Source: Enterococcus phoeniculicola ATCC BAA-412
GTDB taxonomy: Bacteria; Bacillota; Bacilli; Lactobacillales; Enterococcaceae
Assembly: GCF_000407505.1 (NCBI RefSeq)
Contig: NZ_ASWE01000002.1
Span: 1-64,000, forward strand
Direction: 5' to 3'
DNA: 64,000 nucleotides
Shown here: one piece after another, positions 21,223 to 29,163 of the stretch
How the letters are laid out: each line of letters begins with the position of its first letter
How positions within the stretch are numbered: position 1 is the stretch's first letter
The notes under the pieces: generated by a model
Databases searched by the model: none
What the model saw: only the letters and a program-made list of their open reading frames with translations
Told to the model about the DNA's origin: nothing
Position numbers and translations under genes: made by a program

Positions 21223-23208
21223 ATGAAGAAACTTTGTTACTCAGCCTCTGGATTATTGTTCTTTATTTGTTTTCTTGCCGTTGGTGAATTGTTTATTTGG
21301 AATATAGCGACCTTTGATCGTTCCTATTACCATGTTACGTTCTATCACCAAAGCTACGATGAAAAAGAGATGTACAATGAAATTGAAAATGAAGCAAATA
21401 ACAATAATCTGGAAGTCTTCATGGTTAATAGAGATATTCGTTCGACTTTTGATGAAGTTGTGACGATTTATTCGAATAAAAATGTATTTAACAGGGTTTC
21501 TAATGAAAATGAATTCACAACAGGAACATTTGAAAGTCTGTTTCTTGGTAAAGTAACTGTTGAAAACAAAAAAATTATAAATATACCTGAAAATAGTGAC
21601 ATAACCACTTTCCAACTAATTGGTAAAAAAAAGAATATGATTCGGTTTAAAAAAAAATTGGTAAATAAATACGCTGGAAGTTTTCCAAAAAAATCGGGGG
21701 AGACAAACCAATCAACAAAGAATGTACTTCTTTACTGGACACTAGCATTGGCTTTTATTTTCTTATTGACTATATACAAGGTAGCTTTGTTAAAGAAAGA
21801 AATTCTTTTACGAATGGTTCAAGGAGAATCATTGCAAGCGATTATTTATAAAAGCATGGTAGAGGATATATGCTCGTATACAGTGCTTTTTCTAGTTACT
21901 TTTTTTGTTAGTAATTATTTTACTCATGCTGTATTTCGTATCAAGTATGTATTATTTTACTTAGTAATCTTTATGCTAATCAACACGTTCATTTATTTCT
22001 CACTTTTAAGGGTAGATTTGAAGAAAGATATTAGTAACAATCATTCGACAAAAAAATTGTTGAATGTCAGCTACCTATATAAAATTGGGTCGCTATTCAT
22101 TTTTTTACTGATACTCTCTAGTGCTATGCCTATGGTTAAAGACGGTTTTCAATTTTATTCACAAAGGTTTTTTTTTAAAGAGCATAGTAAATACAAATAT
22201 GTTCAGATAAATCCAACTGGAATAGCAAAATCTATTGAAGATAGCCTTATAAACGGATCAACTAGTCTCGATAGTTTTAATCAAATTCAAGAAGATGAAA
22301 TAGCTCTGGAAAAAAAATTTATATCTAATTATTCAAACGCTCAAAGCAGTATGTATTCTCTTGTTAATATAGGATATTTAGACAGTAATACTATCATCTA
22401 TGCGAATAAAGCAACAACTGACTATATTGAAAAAAGAATTCCAAACATTGCCCCTATAAAAAAAGAAAAAATGTATTTGCTAATCCCTAATAAACTAAAG
22501 AGTAAGTTTAAAATAATCAAGCAGAATCTAGGATATATTTTAAACCAAATACCTAAAGAATCTTTACAAATTCAATATTATCAAAAGGACATAGATATTT
22601 TAAGTGTCAGTACAACTGAAAAGATTACATCCGAATGTTCTCTTAATCCGATTATGTTAGTTAACACAACGTCGTCAATTCCTAAAGAGTTTATGAACTA
22701 TAGTTTTCTTTTTCGTAGCAGTTTTCACTTAATCCCTACCAATGAATGGAACCACTTCGTTAACTCTAATGCAGGTTTACTCGATAAAAAGAATAGCTAT
22801 GTAATGGGAATCTACCAATGGTATTTACAGGAATGGTCTGTAAAGAAGAGAACCCTTCTTCTTGGGACAATAATCATATTGATTACTGCACTTATGGAAG
22901 TATCTATGATGAGTTTTCTAGTGGTATTAGAACAAAAAGTAAAAGCACAAGAATTAATGCTCAAAGAGTTATTAGGGTATAACTTTCTTGAAAGATATTT
23001 TTTCTCACTAGTACTTCCTATTTTCTGCGGTGGTACTGCTCTTATAATTGGTTATTATACTCTTCCAATGTTTAATACAAGTCTATCCTTAGACTCGATA
23101 ATTGCAACTTTATTATTTACTTTTTTAGAAGAGATACTATTCATTTATTTATCTAAAAAACATTCTAAACAGAGCATGATGAGAGTTCTGAAAGGTGGAA
23201 TTTTGTGA
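21223..23208 (+). CDS. Bacteriocin-associated integral membrane protein (DUF1430-like permease)
   Basis: A 661-residue protein with an N-terminal membrane segment, an extracellular stretch, a cluster of membrane segments around 165-300, a second large external domain (about 320-545) and C-terminal membrane segments (545-655). This FtsX/MacB-like layout is typical of the DUF1430 proteins beside lactococcin 972-type bacteriocins, thought to form an ABC exporter or immunity complex. It starts 50 bp after the bacteriocin gene (GTGAGG ribosome site) and overlaps the ATPase gene start by 4 bp, so the three are co-translated. Confidence 0.85.
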   Translation: MKKLCYSASGLLFFICFLAVGELFIWNIATFDRSYYHVTFYHQSYDEKEMYNEIENEANNNNLEVFMVNRDIRSTFDEVVTIYSNKNVFNRVSNENEFTTGTFESLFLGKVTVENKKIINIPENSDITTFQLIGKKKNMIRFKKKLVNKYAGSFPKKSGETNQSTKNVLLYWTLALAFIFLLTIYKVALLKKEILLRMVQGESLQAIIYKSMVEDICSYTVLFLVTFFVSNYFTHAVFRIKYVLFYLVIFMLINTFIYFSLLRVDLKKDISNNHSTKKLLNVSYLYKIGSLFIFLLILSSAMPMVKDGFQFYSQRFFFKEHSKYKYVQINPTGIAKSIEDSLINGSTSLDSFNQIQEDEIALEKKFISNYSNAQSSMYSLVNIGYLDSNTIIYANKATTDYIEKRIPNIAPIKKEKMYLLIPNKLKSKFKIIKQNLGYILNQIPKESLQIQYYQKDIDILSVSTTEKITSECSLNPIMLVNTTSSIPKEFMNYSFLFRSSFHLIPTNEWNHFVNSNAGLLDKKNSYVMGIYQWYLQEWSVKKRTLLLGTIIILITALMEVSMMSFLVVLEQKVKAQELMLKELLGYNFLERYFFSLVLPIFCGGTALIIGYYTLPMFNTSLSLDSIIATLLFTFLEEILFIYLSKKHSKQSMMRVLKGGIL

Positions 23209-23813
23209 TTAAACTAGACCAGATAACAAAATCATTTGAAGGTAAAGTTCTCTTTTTAAGACTATGCTTAGAGATTGAGCAAGGAGAATTTGTTATTTTT
23301 TCAGGGGATAGTGGAAGTGGTAAAACAACACTTTTGAATATCTTAGGTGGTCTTGAAACAGTTGATGCTGGAAAAGTTTACATTAACACAATGGATATTT
23401 CGAAAAAGAAGAATCGATCAAAACTTTTTTCTACAGAGATAGGTTTTCTATTTCAAAATTTTGTATTAATTGAAAATAAGACCGTCAGACAAAATCTGAC
23501 ACTTATAAAAAAAAGAAATAGGTCAAACATCACAGTCGAAAAAGCGTTGGAGCAGGTTGGGTTATTAAGTAAAATTGATACAAAAGTATACAAACTATCT
23601 GGAGGTGAACAACAGAGAGTTGCTTTAGCTAGACTATTAGTAAAAAAATGTACTATTATCCTTGCGGATGAACCAACAGGCTCGCTTGATAAAAGAAATG
23701 GGGATAGAGTTCTAGAAATTCTATTTGAAATGCAGCGTTTAGGGAAAACAATCATTTTAGTTACTCATGATGAAAGTATCAAACAAAAAGTGCAAAGGAT
23801 TGTGGAGTTATGA
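23205..23813 (+). CDS. ABC transporter ATP-binding protein (bacteriocin export/immunity)
   Basis: A 202-residue nucleotide-binding protein of the LolD/MacB-like class. It has Walker A GDSGSGKTTLL, Q-loop FLFQNF, signature LSGGEQQR and Walker B IILADEPTG, with the H-loop at VTHD. The GTG start overlaps the permease stop (GTGA). It should power the DUF1430 permease in bacteriocin export or self-protection. It is slightly short compared with usual 220-240-residue members, but all motifs are present. Confidence 0.93.
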   Translation: MIKLDQITKSFEGKVLFLRLCLEIEQGEFVIFSGDSGSGKTTLLNILGGLETVDAGKVYINTMDISKKKNRSKLFSTEIGFLFQNFVLIENKTVRQNLTLIKKRNRSNITVEKALEQVGLLSKIDTKVYKLSGGEQQRVALARLLVKKCTIILADEPTGSLDKRNGDRVLEILFEMQRLGKTIILVTHDESIKQKVQRIVEL

Positions 23814-24274
23814 AAAAAGTAAAAATTTTTAGTTTGTTTGTTCTATCTATTTTTTTGATTTTTGCAGTAGCTTATAATATTGCTTTTTTTTACTTCAAGA
23901 GTCAATTTAAGCCGTATGCAACTAAAGACTTTTCAGCCATGCAGGAAGACCTTTCTTATTATTTTAATGATTCTGATAATGGGTTTCTATTAAACGTTAA
24001 ATTCCCTAGTTATGGGACATTGACTGGAAATTTAGCAGTTGCAACAGCGGATAGTAAATATGCTCTTATTATTTGGCCTAAACTATCAGGTGATACAGAG
24101 ATAGGGTTTCAAACAGCCATTAAAAATCCATCTAAACGGAAAGATCGTTACTTGAAAGTTGAAAAAGGGCGTATTGATTTATCCAACTCTTCATTTACTG
24201 ATGAGGAGCAAAAAAAGATTATTTCTTTAGAAAAAGAAGCGAAAACAATTTGGGGAGAAGAAGTCTTTCAATGA
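23810..24274 (+). CDS. Small membrane-anchored accessory protein of bacteriocin cluster
   Basis: A 154-residue protein with an N-terminal membrane anchor (FSLFVLSIFLIFAVAYNIAF) and a soluble external domain of about 120 residues. The ATG overlaps the ATPase stop (ATGA), so it belongs to the operon. No domain is recognised; an immunity or export accessory role is inferred only from its place as last gene of the cluster. Confidence 0.65.
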   Translation: MKKVKIFSLFVLSIFLIFAVAYNIAFFYFKSQFKPYATKDFSAMQEDLSYYFNDSDNGFLLNVKFPSYGTLTGNLAVATADSKYALIIWPKLSGDTEIGFQTAIKNPSKRKDRYLKVEKGRIDLSNSSFTDEEQKKIISLEKEAKTIWGEEVFQ

Positions 24275-24632
24275 GGTTGGACAGAAGTATTCAGCTCCGA
24301 GAACAGATACAGTGCATGATTGGAAGTGAAACTTCTGTAATTTATAGCAATAAGCCGGAATTCACGGGACTAATAGGAACTCCAAAAGATTGTCTTTCAA
24401 TGTTGAATGATTCCGGGGGCTCCTCAAATCTCTGGGACTGGGTACGTTTCTATATCTATTTCTTTCAGAAATAGTGTGTCGACTTATTTTCGAAGTCTCC
24501 AACTCATGTCTCATGCGTAGAAGTTGTTGAGAGACAAACGCAGTGGAGATGCGTTCCTTCTCTTACAACCCTTTATTAAGAGTTTACGAGGGTGGATATA
24601 ACTTAATTAGTTATGTCCCAACCTCATCGAAT
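24275..24632 (+). repeat. Dispersed intergenic repeat, copy A
   Basis: About 360 bp whose ends are related inverted sequences: GAGGTTGGACAGAA on the left and, on the right, TTATGTCCCAACCTC. Inside are CAGCTCCGAGAA, CTCCTCAAATCT, a TTTCTTTCAGAAATAGTGT hairpin-like motif and ATGCGTAGAAG. The same ordered blocks recur at 47217-47514 and partly near 27047-27100. It encodes no convincing protein. It looks like an enterococcal intergenic or MITE-like element; the name is not known to me. Confidence 0.65.
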
Positions 24633-24736
24633 TTTTTAGCTAATGATATTGTCTAATTAAACAAATGCTTCTGAATTATCTAGGGTGTTTGTCTACGTTC
24701 ATTGCTCCACAGCACTATTGATTTTGATGAACATAA

Positions 24737-25228
24737 TTAACTAATTGGAATATAAATATCAGTCAAACTTTTATCTTTCCTATTTTTGGGTGGTTCAGTC
24801 ATATACATTTCAAATGGTACAGCATCTCTAGCTTGGGCGCGGCCTTTAAATAACCATTCTTGATACATATATTTCCACGCATCCTCATATTCTTTCGCTG
24901 ATAATTCAAAGTGTCCCACGCCAAAATTTCCTGAAATACTTGAGATACAAACATTCCCGCTTTCGATTACTTTTGTATGGTTAGAGATGGTCATCGCTAC
25001 GCTTGTACGAAGGTTTGCATCGTCTGTAATAAACGGATTATCATCATAAATTGTCAAAACTTTGTTTGTTTCCTCAACCACTAAATTATTTCTAACTGCA
25101 AAATCAAATAGCTCATTGAAAAGTTTCCTGCTATTTTTACGAAACTCACTGTAGCTTCCTCTAAAACGAATATAGATGATTTTTTGATTGTTCAATTGCT
25201 TGGTTGTAATATTGATTGGCATAGTCAT
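24737..25228 (-). CDS. GyrI-like effector-binding domain protein
   Basis: A 163-residue stand-alone GyrI-like (AraC_E_bind/SbmC) domain, beginning INITTKQLNNQKIIYIRFRG and containing the paired strands of this fold; the end TDIYIPIS is typical. These domains bind small hydrophobic or drug-like ligands, and in many AraC-family regulators they are fused to the C-terminus of an HTH. Here the HTH is a separate gene immediately upstream. It has its own ribosome site (GGAGG, 8 nt before ATG). Confidence 0.8.
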   Translation of the reverse strand: MTMPINITTKQLNNQKIIYIRFRGSYSEFRKNSRKLFNELFDFAVRNNLVVEETNKVLTIYDDNPFITDDANLRTSVAMTISNHTKVIESGNVCISSISGNFGVGHFELSAKEYEDAWKYMYQEWLFKGRAQARDAVPFEMYMTEPPKNRKDKSLTDIYIPIS

Positions 25229-25256
25229 TTATTATTCCTCCATTTCTATGAATAAA

Positions 25257-25646
25257 TTATGACAGGGAATCCTTCCTATTTCTTGTCAATTCTTGCTGTT
25301 TTTTATATTCGATAGGGGATACACCAAAGTGTCTTTTAAAAGTTCGACTAAAAGTACTAGAATCACTGTATCCATAATCCATTGCGATATCTGTGATAGA
25401 GATTGTTGGATGGACATATAAAAAAATTGCGGCTCGTTCTAGTTTAAATCTAGTTACAAATTCATTCACTGTTTCAGAGGAATATTTTTTAAACATTCGA
25501 TGGAAATGATAGTCTGATAAATTTGCATTTTTAGCTAAATCTGCTAAACATATTGATTCTTTCAAGTTTCTCTCGATATAATCTTCTGCTTTATTTATTA
25601 AACGTGTGTAAATTTCTTTAGAATTTGTTGTATTCTTACTTCCCAT
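25257..25646 (-). CDS. AraC-family DNA-binding domain protein
   Basis: A 129-residue protein made only of the AraC-type double HTH, with ICLADLAKNANLSDYHFHRM in the first helix pair and ISITDIAMDYGYSDSSTFSR followed by FKRHFGVSPIEYK in the second. Typical AraC-GyrI fusions are about 280-300 residues; the combined length of this protein and the next one (163) fits that size. The genes are 28 bp apart on the same strand, so the pair probably works as a two-subunit regulator. The ribosome site is AGGTGAGG. Confidence 0.88.
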   Translation of the reverse strand: MGSKNTTNSKEIYTRLINKAEDYIERNLKESICLADLAKNANLSDYHFHRMFKKYSSETVNEFVTRFKLERAAIFLYVHPTISITDIAMDYGYSDSSTFSRTFKRHFGVSPIEYKKQQELTRNRKDSLS

Positions 25647-25979
25647 AATAATGACCTCACCTAAACTATTTATTTTAGTATAACAGACTGACCTGTTTTA
25701 TCTCATAGAGTCCCATTTAAAAGATAGTGCAATTTATTTGTGCGATATGTGAAAAATTATTCCTCCGAAAATTTTAAGTAATGAATCCATACTCTATTTT
25801 AACTAGAGATAAATCAAATTGTTAGATGTAAATCAAAAGACATTGTGCTTCCGTATTTTTAGCATAAACAAATACGTTGATGCTCTTTATTTTTCTTACC
25901 TCTGTTTGGAAAGTTAGTTGACTATTATTTTTTATTAACCTACTATGAAGTTAAATGACAATGGATTGGGGGAGATTTT

Positions 25980-26243
25980 TTGGATAGTTATCATTTGCAG
26001 TTTATTTCTATTGTGGGAGTTGGAATAACAGGTATTTTGATTTTGATGGCTTTTTTCATGAAGTTTACAAAAGGGTTGTTTTTTGCCAGATTTCCTAATG
26101 AGTTTATTAATGATAGTGAAAATCCTAAATATGATCTTGAACGTAAAGCGGGAAATCTTTTCAAAGAATGGGTTTTTAAATATATCACACCTCTTTTTAT
26201 TAGCTTTTTACTCTTATTGGGATTGTCCTACATGATTTCTTAA
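25980..26243 (+). CDS. Small two-helix membrane protein
   Basis: An 87-residue protein with membrane segments at about 7-28 (FISIVGVGITGILILMAFFM) and 67-86 (ITPLFISFLLLLGLSYM), separated by a charged loop. A TTG start is used, with GGGGGAGA 6 nt upstream. No family is recognised. It lies divergent from the AraC gene with 330 bp between, so its expression could be controlled by that regulator; this is inference. Confidence 0.6.
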   Translation: MDSYHLQFISIVGVGITGILILMAFFMKFTKGLFFARFPNEFINDSENPKYDLERKAGNLFKEWVFKYITPLFISFLLLLGLSYMIS

Positions 26244-26594
26244 TAGCTATATGAGTGTGTTTTTATAGGTAGTAAGGCTAGTAGGAAATCTCGTAAAGAG
26301 GGGAACGAAGTAGAGACCTTCAATTCTTGGAGATGAGCCCACCCTTCATCAAGATTTAAAGGGCCTGGGACAGAATCATCATAGTTCTAACCCAAACTCC
26401 TTCGCCTAAAAATTATCATAGCTGTGACTAACCTGTACAGTTAGTCGGAAGTAGTCATCATTTGTAGCCTATTTTTTAAAACAAACATAGTAGTATTCGT
26501 AGTTTTTCTTTCTATGTAATAGTGCAATTTTTTATTGAAGTTTTGTCTAAATAAAAAATGGGAGTTTATATATGCTCAGATTATTTACACTTCT
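26244..26594. other. Intergenic region with a partial repeat
   Basis: No gene. GGGCCTGGGACAGAA near 26360-26374 resembles the outer end of the dispersed repeat found at 24275 and 47217, so a fragment of that repeat may be present. Confidence 0.4.
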
Positions 26595-26909
26595 TCACCC
26601 ATTTTTCACCCACTCTTTTAGAGCATAAACTATTCCTCCAATACCGACCAATATACCTAAAATAATCATTCCTCGCAGAAATATTGTTTGCTGCATAAGA
26701 AAACTAAGCCCAAGTAGAAGACAATAGATGAACGCAAAATACATACAATAACTAGCTACTTTTCCATTTTTTTGTGCCAGTTCTTTTGGTGTACTTTTAG
26801 TTACACCAGCAATAAGCAGTACCCATTTTCCTCGATGAAACTGTATGCCTAGCAGTAAAAATAAAAATGCCAAGAGCAAACAGATTCCTGTTATTAAAAA
26901 ACTAAACAT
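26595..26909 (-). CDS. DUF3784-like membrane protein
   Basis: A 104-residue protein with three hydrophobic segments (FLITGICLLLAFLFLLLGIQ, MYFAFIYCLLLGLSFLM and GMIILGILVGIGGIVYAL). The loop HRGKWVLLIAGVTKSTPKEL resembles the conserved part of DUF3784 proteins, common in Firmicutes and of unknown role. The start has GGAGGGT upstream. Monocistronic. Confidence 0.65.
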   Translation of the reverse strand: MFSFLITGICLLLAFLFLLLGIQFHRGKWVLLIAGVTKSTPKELAQKNGKVASYCMYFAFIYCLLLGLSFLMQQTIFLRGMIILGILVGIGGIVYALKEWVKNG

Positions 26910-27446
26910 TGGCGAACCCTCCAGTATGCTATCTTAAGTAGTAGTATATACTTGCACCAGGTTTGAATCAACAGGGTAGGGCTTTTTCAAAGGTGTTAAG
27001 GTGTTCAAAAGGAAATTAAGTAGGATTATGGTCTGAAATTTTTTGAGGGGTTCAGCTTGTTTTCGAATCCTTCCACTCTATGTTCTATGCGCGGAAATTA
27101 AGGGAGGAGATAATAGAATGGGTGAAATATCTGGATGCCTTAAAAAAATAGAGAAAGCAATTTAAATTAGTAGCATATATTTTTATCTTTTTTGCATTCA
27201 TCGTAGAAAAAGCAGATTTTGCTAAGCAGTAGCTACAGAGAAGATTTTTTTAGTTAGTAATCTTTTAGAAAAAATTTGGATTAAATTTATTTAAGTGACT
27301 ACAAAGTAAAAATTTTTTAAGTGAGCTTAGAGAAGGAGTATACAAGACGGATTTCTAGTAATAGCATTTTTTTACGAAGGAAATGCACCTCTTTTTCCCA
27401 ACGCTATTGATGATTAACTCAAATAAAGTCTGGCAGGTTAGACACT
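26910..27446. other. Intergenic region with repeat fragment
   Basis: About 540 AT-rich bases without a gene. The block CAGCTTGTTTTCGAAT...TTCTATGCGCGGAA (about 27054-27098) matches the inner part of the dispersed repeat at 47217-47514. Confidence 0.45.
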
Positions 27447-27809
27447 TTAGAATAAGGCAAAAAACTTACTTGTGTATAGTTTTAAAATGAATACAGCAAG
27501 AATGATTAATTGAATGATTAAGCAAATTTTCGTGGATACATCCTTTTCTTTTTGTAAAAATCGATAGAATAAGAAATTAATTGTTGAACCAATGACGAGA
27601 AAAAAGAAAGCAAACGTTATTTCGTCACCAAAAAGGACGGTTTTTCCTAGAGAACCGTCGGAATAATAAGTTGTGTAAGTGCTGGGAATGTTCCTTTTTA
27701 AAAAGAGCGGATTCCAAAAATGAAACGTAATATATTTTTTCAAAAAAAGATAACTAAAAAGAGTCGTTCCTACAAAAGCTCGCGCTAAAAAAGTTTTGAT
27801 TTTTTCCAA
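27447..27809 (-). CDS. Small membrane protein
   Basis: A 120-residue protein with hydrophobic segments at about 10-30 (RAFVGTTLFSYLFLKKYITF), 64-86 (EITFAFFFLVIGSTINFLFY) and 97-118. AAGGAGAATTC precedes the ATG. No family is recognised. Its first codons and upstream region lie in a segment duplicated about 1 kb downstream (28775-29144), where only the 5' fragment of the gene remains. Confidence 0.6.
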   Translation of the reverse strand: MEKIKTFLARAFVGTTLFSYLFLKKYITFHFWNPLFLKRNIPSTYTTYYSDGSLGKTVLFGDEITFAFFFLVIGSTINFLFYRFLQKEKDVSTKICLIIQLIILAVFILKLYTSKFFALF

Positions 27810-28201
27810 AGTGAATTCTCCTTAAAAAATTTTAGGTTATTATAACATGATAGAAAAAAGATAGATAGATGAACATCGAAAAATGATTGAGAAAACATAG
27901 AGGAGGAAGTTTTGAACAGAGTGAACTAACAATTTGTAAAGCCAAAAAGTAGAAAAAAGAGACGATTAAGAGGAGCAGAATTCGTGGTTGATTTCTAGTA
28001 ATTTAGAAGAGTAAGACTAGTCAACTGAAAAAAAATTGAGAATGACCAAAAATTTCTGAAAAGTAATAGTGCTATCGAACATATAACAACTAAAAAAAGA
28101 AAGTGACATTGTTTATTGGTACAATAAGAGAGGGTACCTCAAGAAATCTATATAAGAAGGTTTACAAGTGTATTTTCTTTTCTATATAATGTAAGAAAAG
28201 G
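27734..28201 (+). repeat. Direct repeat, upstream copy (468 bp)
   Basis: Matches 28775-29144 almost base for base, except for about 100 bp (27862-27961) missing from the second copy. The missing part is bounded by the short direct repeat TAGAAAAAAGA, so slippage deletion explains it. It contains the 5' end of the 27447-27809 gene and a forward promoter at its right end. Confidence 0.88.
28161..28190 (+). promoter_or_regulatory. Promoter in upstream repeat copy
   Basis: TTTACA (28161-28166) and TATAAT (28185-28190) with an 18-bp spacer. It would drive the gene at 28393. Confidence 0.65.
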
Positions 28202-28392
28202 TAGTTTTGTAGCGTATTTTAAGAAAATACGTATGAAATTACTTATGCCTCCTATGTCAGTCAAAAATCGAATGGCAAAGCGTCATACCGCTGATAGATT
28301 AAATTATCCTTGGGACAGTATCGATGTATCAGCTTATAGTAGTTTTCTAGTTATGAATTTCTAAAAAATGATAATAAAGGAGATGCTCATCT

Positions 28393-28683
28393 GTGAAATG
28401 GACGCGTAAAAATAAAATTCTATCTTGTATTTGTTTAATGCTGATTTTCGTTTTTATTTTCAGTCATTCGACACCTAAACTCGCTGTCAGGACAAATATA
28501 TTTTTCTCAGGACATTTCATAGAGAGCGTTACCTGTGATTTAAAAAAAGGTGACTCTGAGAAACAATTATATTTGGTAACACCACCTATTCTTGAAAAAA
28601 GTACAGAATCTAATCTAGTAACGTATAAAGTTTATAATTTTTGGAATTTAATCCATTATGCAAATTATTACGGTGAAGTATAA
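28393..28683 (+). CDS. Small secreted or membrane-anchored hypothetical protein
   Basis: A 96-residue protein with an N-terminal basic residue cluster and hydrophobic helix (ILSCICLMLIFVFIFSHS), then a soluble part. A GTG start follows AAAGGAGATG by 8 nt. No family is recognised. It is the gene behind the first copy of the duplicated promoter segment; the class A beta-lactamase-like gene lies behind the second. Confidence 0.6.
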   Translation: MKWTRKNKILSCICLMLIFVFIFSHSTPKLAVRTNIFFSGHFIESVTCDLKKGDSEKQLYLVTPPILEKSTESNLVTYKVYNFWNLIHYANYYGEV

Positions 28684-28774
28684 AAATGCTTCTCTTTATC
28701 TAGAATTTGAATATAAAAGACTTCAAAGCGGTTTGTATTCACCAGTTTGAGGTCTTTTTGTTATTCAGAAAATC

Positions 28775-29144
28775 AATTTTTTCAAAAAAAGATAACTAAA
28801 AGAGTCGTTCCTACAAAAGCGCGCGCTAAAAAAATTTTGATTTTTCCCAAAGTGAATTCTCCTTAAAAAGTTTTGGGTTATTATAGCATGATAGAAAAAA
28901 GAGACGATTAAGAGGAGCAGAATACGTGGTTGATTTCTAGTAATTTAGAAGAGTAAGACTAGTCAACTGAAAAAAAATTTGAGAGTGGCCAAAAATTTCT
29001 GAAAAGTAATAGTGCTATCGAACATATAACAACTAAAAAAAGAAAGTGACATTGTTTATTGGTACAATAAGAGAAGGTACCTCAAGAAATCTATATAAGA
29101 AGGTTTACAAGTGTATTTTCTTTTCTATATAATGTAAGAAAAGG
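28775..29144 (+). repeat. Direct repeat, downstream copy (370 bp)
   Basis: Second copy of the segment at 27734-28201. It carries a truncated 5' piece of the membrane-protein gene and supplies the promoter of the next gene. Confidence 0.88.
29104..29133 (+). promoter_or_regulatory. Promoter of serine hydrolase gene
   Basis: TTTACA (29104-29109) and TATAAT (29128-29133), 18-bp spacer, about 30 bp before the start codon. Identical to the promoter in the upstream repeat copy. Confidence 0.7.
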
Positions 29145-29163
29145 AAGGTTGGGCGGGGAGAAA

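Noticed and set aside
24250-24474. 74-codon frame after the bacteriocin operon
   Set aside because: It starts inside the preceding gene and runs through the dispersed repeat; no ribosome site, no recognisable domain.
28233-28364. Short frame (43 codons, MKLLMPPMSVKN...) between the first promoter copy and the 28393 gene
   Set aside because: No clear ribosome site and no recognised family. It might be a gene fragment, but the evidence is too thin to list as a gene.
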